Shown here: positions 46,353-58,689 of the stretch, one piece after another
How the letters are laid out: each line of letters begins with the position of its first letter
How positions within the stretch are numbered: position 1 is the first letter of the stretch
NCBI RefSeq assembly: GCF_950023065.1
Contig: NC_088680.1
Coordinates: 15,116,559-15,180,558 of the forward strand
DNA length: 64,000 nucleotides
Direction of reading: 5' to 3'
DNA from: Planococcus citri
Lineage: Eukaryota; Arthropoda; Insecta; Hemiptera; Pseudococcidae
Made by a program: the position numbers and the translations under genes
Notes under the pieces: generated by a model
Database searches by the model: none
Told to the model about the DNA's origin: nothing
Seen by the model: only the letters and a program-made list of their open reading frames with translations

Positions 46353-48900
46353 GACTTGACTTTTTTTCTTAGTCGTATTCGGTTGTAATATAGCCAAGGC
46401 AACAACATAAACCACTGAATGACGTGTAAGATGTATTTATGGGGAACGATGGCGTTACGAGAATCGTGTATCTAATAATTTAAGTACACATTTTATTACA
46501 ATTTTTATTTTATTCAAAACGGTTTCCAATAATACATCACATAGCTATTTGTAGTGTAATCATACCTAATAATAGGTAACCTGTAATTTGCGTGGTAAAA
46601 GTGAATATAGTGTGCAAAGAAAAACACCATGGATAGAGAAAAGAAGAGCGTAATTACCCACGACGATGACCAATGAAAACGACAGGGTTGTCGTCAAGCA
46701 ACCAACGACGTCCACCATCGTCTTCTTCTTGTGGTGTAGTCGTCCCACGTTATTTTCTTATTATAATATAAATAAACGTGCGGTGTAGGTCTTCCATATA
46801 ATAGTTTAGTTGTACTATATTTGACTATACGAGTATTTTACTAATTTAGTGGATATTAGAGTTGTGTAAAATAACGAGTTAAAAATAGAACGATATGAAT
46901 AAAAAATATATTGGTGGATGAATTAGGTAGGTAGTAGGTAACTCATCGTCTGGCTCTGTGGCCTTATTACTCGCTATAATGGTGTTCATTTTACCCTTCT
47001 TTTTTTTTTTTTTGCATGTCTCGTCTTTTAATTTGAGTTCGAAGGGTTGGAATGAAAAAATTATGAATGAAAAATTGATACGAGTGAACAATTATCATCA
47101 TTTGCTAATGCTGTAGACTTACAAATATTTTGGCATACAAAGTCGTGACTCTTATCACTGTGCTACTGAATATCATGAATGTTCCGTTGATCAGAGTAAA
47201 CAAAAACACGATAAATTGAAATAATGTAGTATAGGTACCTACCAAATGAAACGATTTGATCAAAATTTTGGATTTCGAGTTCCATTTTCAAATAATCGAG
47301 AAACTGAAAAAACAACCAAAATCTTTTCCAATTATTTCATTTTTTTTCTTCAAATTGGCAATTATTACCAAAAAATTAGCATCTTTCTATTCCAAAATAT
47401 TTTCTCAGTTTCAAAAATAATATCATGGTGAAATATTTGAAAAGTGAAAGTATTTTCAAAATACAAATTAGCCTCCCCCTCCTCCAAAAAAAGCAAATGC
47501 AAATTGTCAACCGCTCAGTAGAGCCCTAAAAGAGGTCTGAGATTCTGATGACATTGGCATAGGTCGATGCAGAATCCCAAATGCCATCTTTTGATACTGA
47601 GCTATTTTTTCCTTAAGAAGTTAAAGTAGGGTGTAGAGCGAAAAAACACATTTTTTTTTGAAAATGGTCCCTTTTTCAGGGCCCATAATGTCCTTCCAGA
47701 TACAACTCCAGAGATGAAAAATTTTCTGGACGACTGTCATCTTGAAATAAAGGTCTTGCCCGAATTTGGTAAAAATTTACAGATTTTTGTACATTTTTAA
47801 ATACATATTGAATTTGAATTGAAGAACTTACCACCTGAAATTCGCGAGATGGTGGAATATTATGGTCATATTGTTTTCATGTTCATTGTTCAATTATTCT
47901 ACATTTATTAAGACGTAAATACTGCGCGATTGTCTCGATTTTCTTAAAAAATACATTGAAAATAATAACGTTTCCTTCTGTTCTTTATTTCTGTTACAGG
48001 TAAATATGCATAGAGATCTTACGCAAGATTATTAATTTTTATGAGATCCAAGAATTCTGCCAATTTGGCGCTAGCATTACGTAAGTTATTAAAATTATGT
48101 ATTTCGAACGCGATATTGAAATATTTAAGGATTTTTCATTTTCAGAGGTTTTGCTTCGAAACTGCATGAACCTATATATTGAAATGCCCTTTTCTCATTT
48201 TTAATATTTTTTTTATTCAAGTACCCAACAGTCAATCAGTCCAATCTAAAATCAGTTTTGATAAACTTTTCTAGCTCTATTTAGGAAGAAATCGCCGATT
48301 TGTCTAATCGGGGATTAATTCTGATAAAACTACTCGAGCAACTTCTGGTGTCATTAGTGAACTTCAGCAATAGAAAATTCAGTCTCGAAAAAGTCGACTT
48401 CTGTTGGAGCCTACGGGTTGGCTCAAAAGTGATTTCAATAAGTATTTTTGAGAGAAAGAGAAAGTCAATACGTTCTTAATCAGAGAGTACAAATATACAA
48501 ACATAGGATGTAATTTTGACGGAAATTTACGCAGAAAAATTACAGCTTTTTAGGAACATTGTGATCATTTGAACCATAAATGAAATGAGAAATAAGATGG
48601 CGAAAACCCTCTTGCAATCATAACTCATGGTTCTATTCCGGAAATTATATGGGTTTCGTTTTTAATAATGCTCACTTTCTAAAGTTATGCCTAATGGAAA
48701 CATGAGGTTTTTTTTTGGATTGAACTCAGAAAAATTGCGAGAGATGCCATACATCCACCAGCACAAATTTCAGCCTCTAAAATTCATTTCTCAACTAATT
48801 TTAGCAAATTTTGCGAAATTTCAAAATTGGCCAATTCCCCGTGAAAAACGCATCAAAATTATATTAAATTAACACGAGAGGCTAACAAATTGAGGTTATA
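46353..48900. other. Mostly non-coding; one dispersed repeat copy
   Basis: A somewhat CpG-richer pocket near 46620-46760 (CACGACGATGACC, GTCGTCCCACG) has no convincing ORF. 47480-47690 matches the repeat copies at 4130-4320 and 12950-13140 (GATTCTG, CTCAGTAGA and GAGCGAAAAAA words). A plus-strand acceptor-like TTTATTTCTGTTACAG lies at about 47985-48000 without a following frame. Nothing else is supported. Confidence 0.4.
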
Positions 48901-48929
48901 CCTATTTTCGATCACCCGAATCGATTAGT

Positions 48930-49420
48930 GATGATTTCAAGCTTTTTTGGAGCCTCCAGCAAAATCTAGGATACTCCAGTTTTCAAAAAAAATCCACCAG
49001 CAGACTCACAATGAAATTGATCATCCGATAAACTCTGATTTAACGTCTTCGTAATCGTGTTGATCAATTTTAGCACGTATTATCAAAATTCGTTTGTATG
49101 TGATTCAAATGCTAAATTTACTCCAGCGAAAAATCTGCAACTCACGTAGGTATAATGAGTGAATGAGGAAAGCAGAAAGTTGATTTATATCGTATTTTTG
49201 ACCTTTTGACAACGAGTCGATCATTGGCGATAGTTTCGAGGTGATTCTAGCCAACAAATTTTTGGTTTTTGGTTTCTGCAGTTTTCAAAAAAAAAAGCTC
49301 ACTCGAAAAAGTAATGTACGAACAAAATTCACCAATGAAGAACATTTTACATTTGAAACGAATGAACGGATTTTGTAAATATGTGCCTTAAATTGACTAA
49401 AATAAGGGTTAGAAAGACAA
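48930..49420 (+). repeat. Diverged copy of the GCCTCCAG / TTTACC repeat block
   Basis: The order TTTTTGGAGCCTCCAGCAA, TTCAAAAAAAATCC, GATTTAACGTCTTCG follows that of the better preserved copies at 55310-55460 and 57830-57990. Confidence 0.55.
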
Positions 49421-51000
49421 TCTGATTTTATAGATGCTGAATCATTACATTCTGACTCCGTTCATGGCATGTTTTCCAAAACTAGCGAATTAAGTAATTC
49501 TCTAGACACTACAGAACTGCTCAAAACCATTACCCAAGGACATGGGAAATCGAGAACACGATATAAAAAAATTTCTGCATTTTATATCAACTTGATCAAA
49601 TCTTGATTCGTGTAAAATGTGTCTCTGAAGTGTTGAAAAATGGTCAAAAATTGAGAAATTGGTTGTATGTACAAGTTATTATTTTGTTGGTGGTGTGAGT
49701 ATTTCAGAGTTCTCATACAAATTGTCTCTGTTTGATGCGAAATATTTTGTGCTATACTTGAGATGTTTGGGAACTGGGAAGAAAAAGACAAAATTTAAAT
49801 GAAACTGAAAACAAAAAATCTAATTGAAATTTATCAATTCAAAGCAAGTTAATAAAAATGTAGGTACCACAATGAATAAAATTTGTTGGAAAATATGACA
49901 CATTGACTAAGAGTAAAGTTACCTATCACAATAAGACATAAATAAAATAGATAACTTACATACTTGCTTTGAGAAATGGTCAACATTGACAAAGTGAAAG
50001 CTGAAGTTTTGTCTTACTGTTTCGAATACAAATACATAAATAGGTATCACAATACATGAATAAAATAACTTACTTACTTGGAAAAATGAACAAAAACAAA
50101 GATTTCTGGATGAATTTGAGGATTTTTTGACATGTGGAATGGGTAATGTAAATATGGAATGTGCTGGTAACATTGGAATAAACTCGCTTCCATTTTTGCC
50201 TTTTATGAAATGTAATGCAAACTTGCTTCCATTTTTGTCTTTTATTCGTCCTCTGATTCCTGCGATTCAGCCAAAGAATACAACTTGTAATCTGGAAACA
50301 CTTCGTTGGTATGGTGGGGTCCACGTTTGATCATAAATTTTGTTTACTCCACATATTTGGATACACTATGTGAAATACAAAGTAATAGTGTACTTACACT
50401 ACGTGACTATATACTCGTAGTTTCATTTTGCACATTTGACAGATACAAAATGACAGTACCTACTTACACTATACAGTTTCATTTGGCAAATTCACAATTG
50501 AAAAATGTTTATTTGGTCATCAATAATGCCTTCACTTTCTGACTCAGATTCTCAGGATTTTGATTTCTTTCTCATTTTTGATCCCAATTTGTTTTTTTTT
50601 TTTAAATTCAGCAAAAATTGAAAGAAGTATACTTGAATCTTGATCTATCCAGGAGAGATCCTATGTAAAAAAGTTATCCTCTACTCAAGAGAGGTCAGAT
50701 GATGTAATGAAGAATAATGATTGCTTACTCCTTCGGTTTACTATGTTAGGTATTGATTTGTAAATAAAAAGACAGGACATCTGGAGTGACCACAAGGAGG
50801 TAGATATCATGCACTCCATACATATTTATACTTAATCAATTAAGTGTGACAGCTTATAGGTATCTGTACATAAATACAATGTTCACGAGTCTTGATATTA
50901 ATATTTTTTCTTAGACAAACGTTATAATATTATTATTTATGCTTAAAAATACCATCTTATAGATATGAATAAAGATCATATTCGCGAGTCTTAACATGGA
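49421..51000. other. AT-rich, weak coding hints only
   Basis: A minus-strand frame at 50334-50242 reads RGPHHTNEVFPDYKLYSLAE, then SQESEDE and a stop. It looks like an acidic C-terminus but has no supported partner exon. A 25-base word (AAAAGACAAAAATGGAAGC on the minus strand) is tandemly doubled at 50180-50250. The rest shows nothing. Confidence 0.3.
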
Positions 51001-51017
51001 CTTTGTCATGTTTGGGA

Positions 51018-51237
51018 CTACCTATGTGTATTTCTGACTTCTTCATCCGACGAATTATCAGAGTTATGCTGTGCAACTTTACTTAATGTTGAACTATCAG
51101 CTGATGTACTGTGCATAACTGCGTCTTCATTTAAGAGATCAGGGGATGTACTAGCTTCACTTGTTGAACTACCAGCAGATGTACTCTGTATAGCTACGTT
51201 TACTTAAGGAATCACACGACGATGTACTTGGTATTTC
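51018..51237 (-). pseudogene. Broken C-terminal exon of a serine/threonine-rich protein
   Basis: From acceptor GTGAACAG (51238), minus-strand translation gives EIPSTSSCDSLSK. After a one-base frameshift near 51195 it continues as STSAGSSTSEASTSPDLLN, STSADSSTLSKVAQHNSD and NSSDEEVRNTHR, ending at TAG. The repeated LSK...STSA...SST pattern and acidic end look like real protein sequence. The frameshift (or a sequencing error) breaks it. The protein is not recognised. It probably belongs with 51543-51848. Confidence 0.4.
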
Positions 51238-51542
51238 CTGTTCACGAGTGAGGGTGGGCGGGTGCAGATCAGTTTGATGTTTGCTTTAAATATATGTGCC
51301 TACTTACTACGTTCTTTACCTACTTACCACGTTCTTGTTTTCTTCTTTGTACTATTCTTTGGCCAGTTCTGTGAATTATTTTGTTTACTTGTATTTCTGG
51401 GGACTCAGTTGAAAATAATACCTATAATTAAACAACATTGGAATTTTTAGAAATTGATTTCTAGAATTTAACACATGTGAAGTAAGTATTAAAAATAAAC
51501 ATTAATCATTATAGGTTACCTGAAGTAGTTTGTCCTTCTGTG

Positions 51543-51848
51543 TTAGATGTTTCTGGAATTTGATGGAACTCCATCTGTGTCATGTGGATTGAATGTGACT
51601 GTATCTTGCAGATTGAATGGCGGTGTCGTCGTATCTTTCAGTTTGTGTGATGTTACTGTAGGTATCTCCTTGTTTGATTTCTTCATAGTAAGAATATTCT
51701 TCAATGAATTCTTCTTAGGATGGTGATGGAGTTTTTATTCAGTGAGGCGACCATTTATTGAGGACATTTCCTTTGCAGCTGCAATCCCACTTGTGGAAGG
51801 TTTACTTGATTTGAACGCAGAAATTGAAATAGAGTTAGAAAAGCTATC
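51543..51848 (-). pseudogene. Broken exon, lysine/serine/threonine-rich, same locus
   Basis: Minus-strand translation gives SFSNSISISAFKSSKPSTSG, IAAAKEMSSINGRLTE, a TAA stop, then KNSLKNILTMKKSNKEIPTV, KLKDTTTPPFNLQDTV and PHDTDGVPSNSRNI. A competing frame over the last part reads MTQMEFHQIPETSNTEGQTT to a GTAACC donor. From acceptor CCCCAG a further exon (51400-51320) could follow, with IQVNKIIHRTGQRIVQRRKQ. An in-frame stop and rival frames point to a decayed gene. Confidence 0.35.
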
Positions 51849-51849
51849 T

Positions 51850-52430
51850 TCATATAGATATGTGTACTTATGCGTATAAATATTGTGTTTTTGCAAAAAC
51901 CTAACTGCATACCTGATGTTGCATTACATCTTAATTTTGCAAAATTCAACATTAACGCATCTCTTCACATCACTTTCATAAGACTGCCAACAAGTTTGTC
52001 AAAAAATCACGCGTGGCTTTCAAAATTTGCATAACCTGATTTTCTTGAATACTTTACACAGAAGTATAAATTGCAATTACTTTATTAGAGGAGTGGTCTT
52101 GTTACCACTGATACTAATGTTGGTCCTAGGTATGTCTTCTTCCAAAAGGTAGGTATACAAAAATATATACCTGTCTTCTCCACAGGTAGGTAATTCTGGG
52201 TTCTACCTCTTCACATGCTGGTAAAACTGGTCTTTTGACACAATTCTGGAACAGAAAATCAGCAAACCAGTTCTATTACTTATAGGGATGTGGTTTACAT
52301 TGGGTTTTGGTTTTAGACAACTCTCAACCCTCATATCATAAGAGGAAGCATCCAGCCCTACTGCGTAGTAACCTCTGCACCTGCTATTCTGTTACGATAA
52401 GGAGTTAATCTGGTTAGGACAACTAAGAGA
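51850..52430. other. No gene seen
   Basis: AT-rich with scattered TAGGTA words. The minus-strand ORF at 51952-51755 overlaps the broken exon in another frame and is not credited. Confidence 0.4.
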
Positions 52431-53012
52431 ACTTGATGGAAGAAACCAGAGACTGTGCTGGGACAATGAGGGCTGTTAATTTTCCAGAATAGAGACAAGG
52501 ATGTGTCAGAGAGGAAGGCACCAATTGCTCAATACATTATTCCTCTACTGTATGATCCACCCATTCCCTATTAATTTTCTAGGCCACGTCTGGCTTAGTC
52601 GTATCTAAGAATCTGGAAAAAACTACAATTACCTACTGAATGAAATCACCGTTTGTGAACACTTACTCCAGTAGTCGAACATTGTTATCATTGGTGATGA
52701 TTCGTCTGTCATCAGTTTCAAGTTGTTACCTCAGGTGAGAAAATAATTCCCTATTTTTTATTTTTATCCTACCTGAAACAAAAGTGATGCCGGTGAGCCC
52801 TCAATTTGAGAAAATAACATGAAAAAATCAAAGTATCACACAAAATAGCATTGACAAAGTGAAAGGGAAAGGTTTGTTTTACTATTCTGAATACCTACAT
52901 AATAATGTCGATGATAATACTTAAGGAGTGGAGGCTTTATGACTCATGTCCGGACTCTGTGATAGGAACCAAAGAATTACAGTGGGACGATTTGGGCTGT
53001 CAATTTTCAAGA

Positions 53013-53173
53013 CTAGAGGTAGAGATGTGAGTTAGAGAAAGACCAATCACTTGAAATCCTAACCTCTACCGTATGATTCAACCAGGCCCTATCAACTTTT
53101 TGGATCACAAATACACGTCCTAAGGACATACATGTCTTTTTCATCTGCCTCAGTTTCATCCAATTGTAAGAAT
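53013..53173 (-). CDS. Possible terminal exon paired with the exon at 54819-54873
   Basis: From acceptor TTTTTTTCAG, read in phase 1, the minus strand stays open for 52 codons (SYNWMKLRQMKKTCMSLG, FVIQKVDRAWLNHTVEV, SSDWSFSNSHLYL) and then meets TAG. The exon at 54873-54819 exits in phase 1, so the two would join in frame. The duplicate at 56923-57177 has lost one base near its start and reads a different frame, so the coding status of either copy is doubtful. Confidence 0.25.
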
Positions 53174-53592
53174 CTGAAAAAAATTAAAATTACCTACTAA
53201 ATTGAAAATTATTTGCTTTTTGGTTATGCTGCGTTGTTGTGTCCTTCACTATTCATTATCATCTCTTTGTAAGATTTTTTTCTCTTTTTCGATCTTGACG
53301 TTCAATTTCCAATCTTCTTCCTCAATTTTTGCCTTTCACTCCCTGATTTTATCTTCGATTTAAATACCAGAAAATTTTTAAATGTTCTCAATATCATTGG
53401 CTATTTTGCTTGTTAAAGCGGAACAGTAGTCCTTTGGAAAAGCATTTTTTTCAATTTTTAAAATGATTTTTCATCAACTTATGGAATCTTTAATGATAAT
53501 ACGATTGTGATATGATACAAATTTCAAAAAAATAAAAATTAAAAAAAAATACATACTTAACAGAAATGATACAAGATCAATTACATGATATA

Positions 53593-54533
53593 GGGGAGAG
53601 CTGCCTAAGATGTCATAGTGTCTAAGATGGCATAGTGACGATTACTCGAAAACTACAAACTGAAAAAAAAAAGGTTTTCACTTAGAATGTTGTCAACACT
53701 GTGAACATTGAATCCCGGTATGTGACAAATTTTTTAATGGTGAAAGTAGAAAAAAAAACGACAAACAATATTTTGGGGGTTGTGATTTTTAAATTTCTGC
53801 TACTTTGGAATGAGATATTGGTTCGAAAAATATTTTGTTGGAAAAAAGTGGTTGCGAATACAAAAAGTATAAGAAAAAAGGTAAGTGATGAGCTAATAGT
53901 TATAATAATTGCATCACCTTATATGCTTCTAATATCACTCTGAAATTATCAATGTGTTTGCCCAAGATGGCATAGCATTTTTTGCCCAAGATGGCACCTA
54001 GGTACCAATAACATTGTATTTTCATAAAAATGTTCAAATTAGTTTTTTCTTCATTTTTGAAATATTTTTATTGGTATTTCAGCTTTTGTACTTGAATTTC
54101 GTAATAAAAGTCACTTTTAATCAATTTTTTCTTCATTTTTGAAATATTTTCATAGGTATTAAAACTTTTGCAATAAAACCCACTTTCCTTCGAGTTTTTC
54201 TTCATTTTTGAATTATTCTCATACACATTTCAGCTTTTGTACTTGAATTTCGTTATAAAAACAGCTTTAAATCGACTTTTTCTTCTTTTTTGAAAAATTT
54301 TTATAGGTATGCCATCTTATCCATACCTGTGTCCAAGATGGCACATTTGGAACTTTTTTTAAAAAGGCAAATTACAGGTACTAAAAATGAGTAAAATTTT
54401 AAAACCAGGGGGGGGGATTTGTAGCCAAATGTTCAAAGTATCAGATGGTGTATTCATTTTTTTCGGATAATTCATTATAGCGCCTTCCAGATCGCAAAAT
54501 GTGCGAAGTATGCCATCTTAGGCGGCTCTCCCC
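53593..54533. mobile_element. 941-bp DNA element with inverted ends and TA flanks
   Basis: The left end GGGGAGAGCTGCCTAAGATG and right end CATCTTAGGCGGCTCTCCCC are inverses with one mismatch, and the match runs on to CATA/TATG. TA lies on both sides (53591-53592 and 54534-54535), as in Tc1/mariner-derived elements. Inside, AAGATGGCA recurs at about 53625, 53966, 53987 and 54334, so subterminal motifs are spread through the element. An 80-residue ORF (53701-53943) has no recognisable domain. It is non-autonomous. Confidence 0.85.
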
Positions 54534-54818
54534 TACATAAAAAGTAACTTCAGAATTGAGAAGTAGGTGACGTGTTTTTCCAATAAGCTAAATTTTAGAT
54601 CAACCAGAATTGACGATTGTGAGTAATTTTGGTGTGCTGGTTTGAACTCTCCAAGAAATGGGCTAACTTTCCTTACTCGTCAGTATCGATATCGAAAACT
54701 CGTCTTATCGTGATCTCCGACAGATCCGATTTTTCCAGTATGGATGAAAACAAAGCATATTTGAATTCAATACCTTCAAATTAATTGATTCCTTGAAAAA
54801 AAAAAAAAAAAAACTCAC

Positions 54819-54873
54819 TGAGGTTGTGAGATCTCTTAGCAGCTTCTTCTAGTTTAGCAATTTGCTGTTCATC
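54819..54873 (-). CDS. Single well-formed coding exon, coiled-coil-like
   Basis: The minus-strand exon runs from acceptor TTTTCTGTTTCAG to donor GTGAGT. It is 55 nt, phase 0 in and phase 1 out, and only one frame is open: DEQQIAKLEEAAKRSHNL. The peptide is helical and charged. Splice signals are good at both ends. The next exon downstream could be 53173-53013. Upstream exons are not found. The parent protein is not recognised. Confidence 0.45.
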
Positions 54874-56922
54874 CTGAAACAGAAAATTTTAGAATGATTG
54901 CCTATTAAGGAGCTTCAATGAAGTGACTGCAGGTAGTCTCAAGTCGTTTTGAAGCAGGGATGGAAAGCTGAAAGATAAAACTTTTGGCTTCAGGTTTTCA
55001 AATTCGTAAAGCTTTTTAACAGCTAGCTTTTAGCTTCCAAAAGTCATTTACGGGATGATTTCAAGTTATGGGTATAGTTATTAAGCATCTATTGAAAAAA
55101 AAAACATGTTTTGTTGTTGTTTCTTTTAACACCGATCTTCATAGAACTCATCGAGAAAAAAATCTGAATGTGAATTGTTTGTTTTTGAATTCATGGACCA
55201 GTTTTTTGATGATCTCTCAAAATTTCAGAATTGGCCAAAATTACCCATTTAAAAAAATGATCAAATTTACGTAAAATGCTGAGATTAAATTTGGTTTTCA
55301 CTCTATTTTTGATCTTTCAAGCCCATTGATGACGGCTTCAAGCCTTGTATTCTCTACTTTGAAAAAAAAAAATGCAATTAAAAGAGTTAAAATAAAATTC
55401 AGCACCGATTTAACTCGGATTTACCGTCTCGTGTGACCCTGTCAATGAATTTTGGCACATATTTCCAAATTTTTTGTATCTTTTACTCGAAGTTTTTGAA
55501 AAAATACTTACCAATTGGGTCAAAATTAATCCAGAAGTTTTCTTTATGGGATATATTATCCGTTATCCTCTCACCAGGTTGAAAATAGGCTGCGAACAAA
55601 ATTTCAGTGGTTTTTGTTCATAAACAGAATTTCTCATTTAAAAAGAAATATGTTGTAGTTAATAGGTACCTACTTGATAATTGCTTCAGAAAGTTTTGGA
55701 TTTGAACCAGCCTGACTGGATTTTAAAAATGTGTGCTTTTGTCAAAAAAAGTCAGAAAGATGATAAATGCGAGCTTATTACGTGCCGAATTTCATTCGGA
55801 CCTCATTTCTCGACAACTGGAGAAACCCAAATCCTGCGGTAGGATCCAGAATGGCTTGAAACTATCATCAATTAACTTGAAAGGTTGAAAATAGAAAATC
55901 CAGTTACACAACTTTTCACGTTGATTTGATTGAATTTTGATTTTTTTCTCAGTGGAAACAGTATTTCAAAAAATAGCCAATCAGCGAATAGCAGCTCAAA
56001 ATGATTGAAAAATTGTTGGCTGTTTTCGTTTTCGTTTTCCCCTGGCCCTATTAATTTTCTAGTGTACGTCTGGCTTAGCCTTATCTAAGAATCGGGAAAA
56101 AACTACAAATTACTTACTGAATTGAAGATTACCAACTTTGGGGATGATTTCCCAAATGCTTCTTTCTCATTGGCTGGTTACTTTTAACATCTACATATGT
56201 CCATTTTTTTCACATCACTTGCAATTACGAGGTCATCATTTTTGTAATTTTGTAATTTTTTTTACTACTTCACGCAAATTATCTTTGATTTTGATCGACA
56301 CTCATCATCAAAAAATGCAAATGCTATTGATTCTGGATTCAAGTACAATAAATAAGGTGTAAATGTTTTCAAAGCCACACCCGAAAGAATTTATTCAAAA
56401 TCAAAATTTGGCGCTTTTTACTGTAATGGGAGCAGTAAACCAGGCTGTGGCATAGATATAAATAGTTACTTAGAGTTGAACTGATGAAAAACAAACATCT
56501 TAGAATCATGTTTTATCTCACATGCAGTCAACTTGAATTCACTTCGAAAGATGAATATTTTTAGTGAGTAATAAAACTCCACATTTTCAATGAAAATCAG
56601 CAAATTCAAGTCATCCAGGGGTGGGCTAACCCTTATTGATTTTAATCGAGTATAAGGACCGAATTGGAGTGTATATGCTTTCATTTTTTTAAAGTTTCCC
56701 TGATACTTAGGTATTTATACCTTGATATTTTTTTATATTATGGGAAAATTGAGGGGCCTACCGGAATCACTTTTTTCACCAAGGGGGAACAAATTTTTAG
56801 TGTATCATTTTCTGACCTGAGGTGACATTTTTGAGGAGTATGAGCGAAAAAAATAAATGAAAAATAAAAAAAAATTCATCATGAGTAAAATAAGGTACAT
56901 CCTAATTAAGAAAATAAATAGT

Positions 56923-57177
56923 TCAAGGCGTGAAGACTTTATGACTCCTGAGCAGACTCTGTGATAAGAACCAATGAATTACTGTGGAACGATTAGGGCT
57001 GCCAATTTTCCAGGCTAGAGGCAGAGATGTGAGTTTGAGAAAGACCAATGACTCAGTATCCAAACCTCTACCGTCTGATCCAGCCAGGCCCTGTCCATTT
57101 TCTGGGTCACACACACACACGTCCCAAGGACATAACAGGTCTTTTTCATCTGCCTCAGTTTCATCTATTGTAAGAAT
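56923..57177 (-). pseudogene. Exon-like copy in the second duplicated unit
   Basis: From acceptor TTTTTTTTTTCAG the minus strand is open for 84 codons, starting ILTIDETEADEKDLLCPWD and containing CDPENGQGLAGSDGRGLD and WKIGSPNRSTVIHWF, then TGA. A (GT)6 run encodes CVC. Relative to the copy at 53013-53173, one base is missing near the start, so the two copies read different frames. At most one can be the original frame. The acidic DETEADEKD start looks coding-like. Confidence 0.28.
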
Positions 57178-58689
57178 CTGAAAAAAAAAAAATTAAAATT
57201 ACCTACTGAAAATGACAAACACATTCCTATCAATGCTCATTTCGGATTTCGGTGAGTTGAATTTTGTTAGATGCTACTCCACAAGAACTGCAACCACCCG
57301 GAGGTATTTTTTCGATTTTTAGGATGATTTCAAGCTGGGTAATTGGACAATTTTAGGTATTGGGAAAAAAACATTATGTTGTTTCTTTTTTTTTTCAAAC
57401 TCAGATCTCCACATAACTCATAAAAAAAATGTCTGAGTAGTTCAAGGTTTTACCAAAGTGTAGAAAAAATTCAAGTTTTTAAGGATTTTTCTGCGAAGAA
57501 TAATTTTACATTATCTTATTGGATTCATAGATGAATCGAAAACAATAAAAAGCAGAAACCTTCTTGCAACAGGCCACTTCTTGTGACTAGTTTTTTTTAT
57601 GACATAAAAATCCGATCTAGATAAGTCTTTATTATGACGAAAATCTTTGCACCAAATGGGGAATAGAAAAAACATTCTAAAATACACCATCAGCGCAAAT
57701 TTCATCAGCTGGAATTCATTTTTTGATTTTTGAAGAGCTTTCAAAATTTCAGAATTGGCTGATTCCACATTTAAAAAGTGATCAAATTTACATAAAATGC
57801 CGAAATTTGGTTTTTACTCTATTTTTGATCGTCCGAGTCCATTGATGATGGTTTCAAGCCGATTCTGGCACCTCCAGAAGATTTTTGTATTCTCTATAGT
57901 TTAAAAAAAAAAATGCAAATCAAAGAGCCAAAATAAAATTCAGCACTGATTAACTCGGATTTACCGTCTCATGTGACCTTGTCAATGAATTTTGACACAT
58001 ATTTTCAAATCCGTTTGGGTTGGTTCAAATCCAAAATTTTCCCAGGCAATTAGGTATTCACATAATTATTTTGAAGAAAATGAAAAATTCAAGGTTGGTG
58101 AACGAGTAAATTAAGAAATCTGAAATTTAGTTTGTGTCTCATTATTTGACCTTCTGAAACCATTTCTGATGATTTCGAGGTGTTCCAGAACATACAGCGG
58201 GTTTTTGTATCTTTTACTCGTAGTTTTTGAAAAAATACTTACCAATGGGCTCAAAATTAATCCATAACTTCAAAGCTTGGATCAAACATTTTACAATTCG
58301 CCAGGTTGAAAATAGACTAACGAACAAAATTTCAGTGTTTTTCGTTCACGAACCGTGAATTTATCGTTTTAAAAAAAATGCACAGGTTACAGAAAATTTT
58401 GAATTCAAACTAAGCTGACTGGATTTTGAAAATGTGTACCTTTGTCAAAAAATTTAGAAGGACGATAAATCCGAATTTATACCTGCCGAATTTCATTCTG
58501 ACCTCATTTCTCGACAACTAGAGAAACCGAAAATTCTGGAAGGTTCCAGAACGGCTTGAAACTATCATCAATGTACTTGAAAGGTTGAAAACAGAGTATA
58601 AATCCAGTTACAGCTTTTCACGTTGACTTGATTGAATTTTGATTTTTTCAGTGGAATGCCAAATTAGAAATTTACAAAATTCTTCAAAA

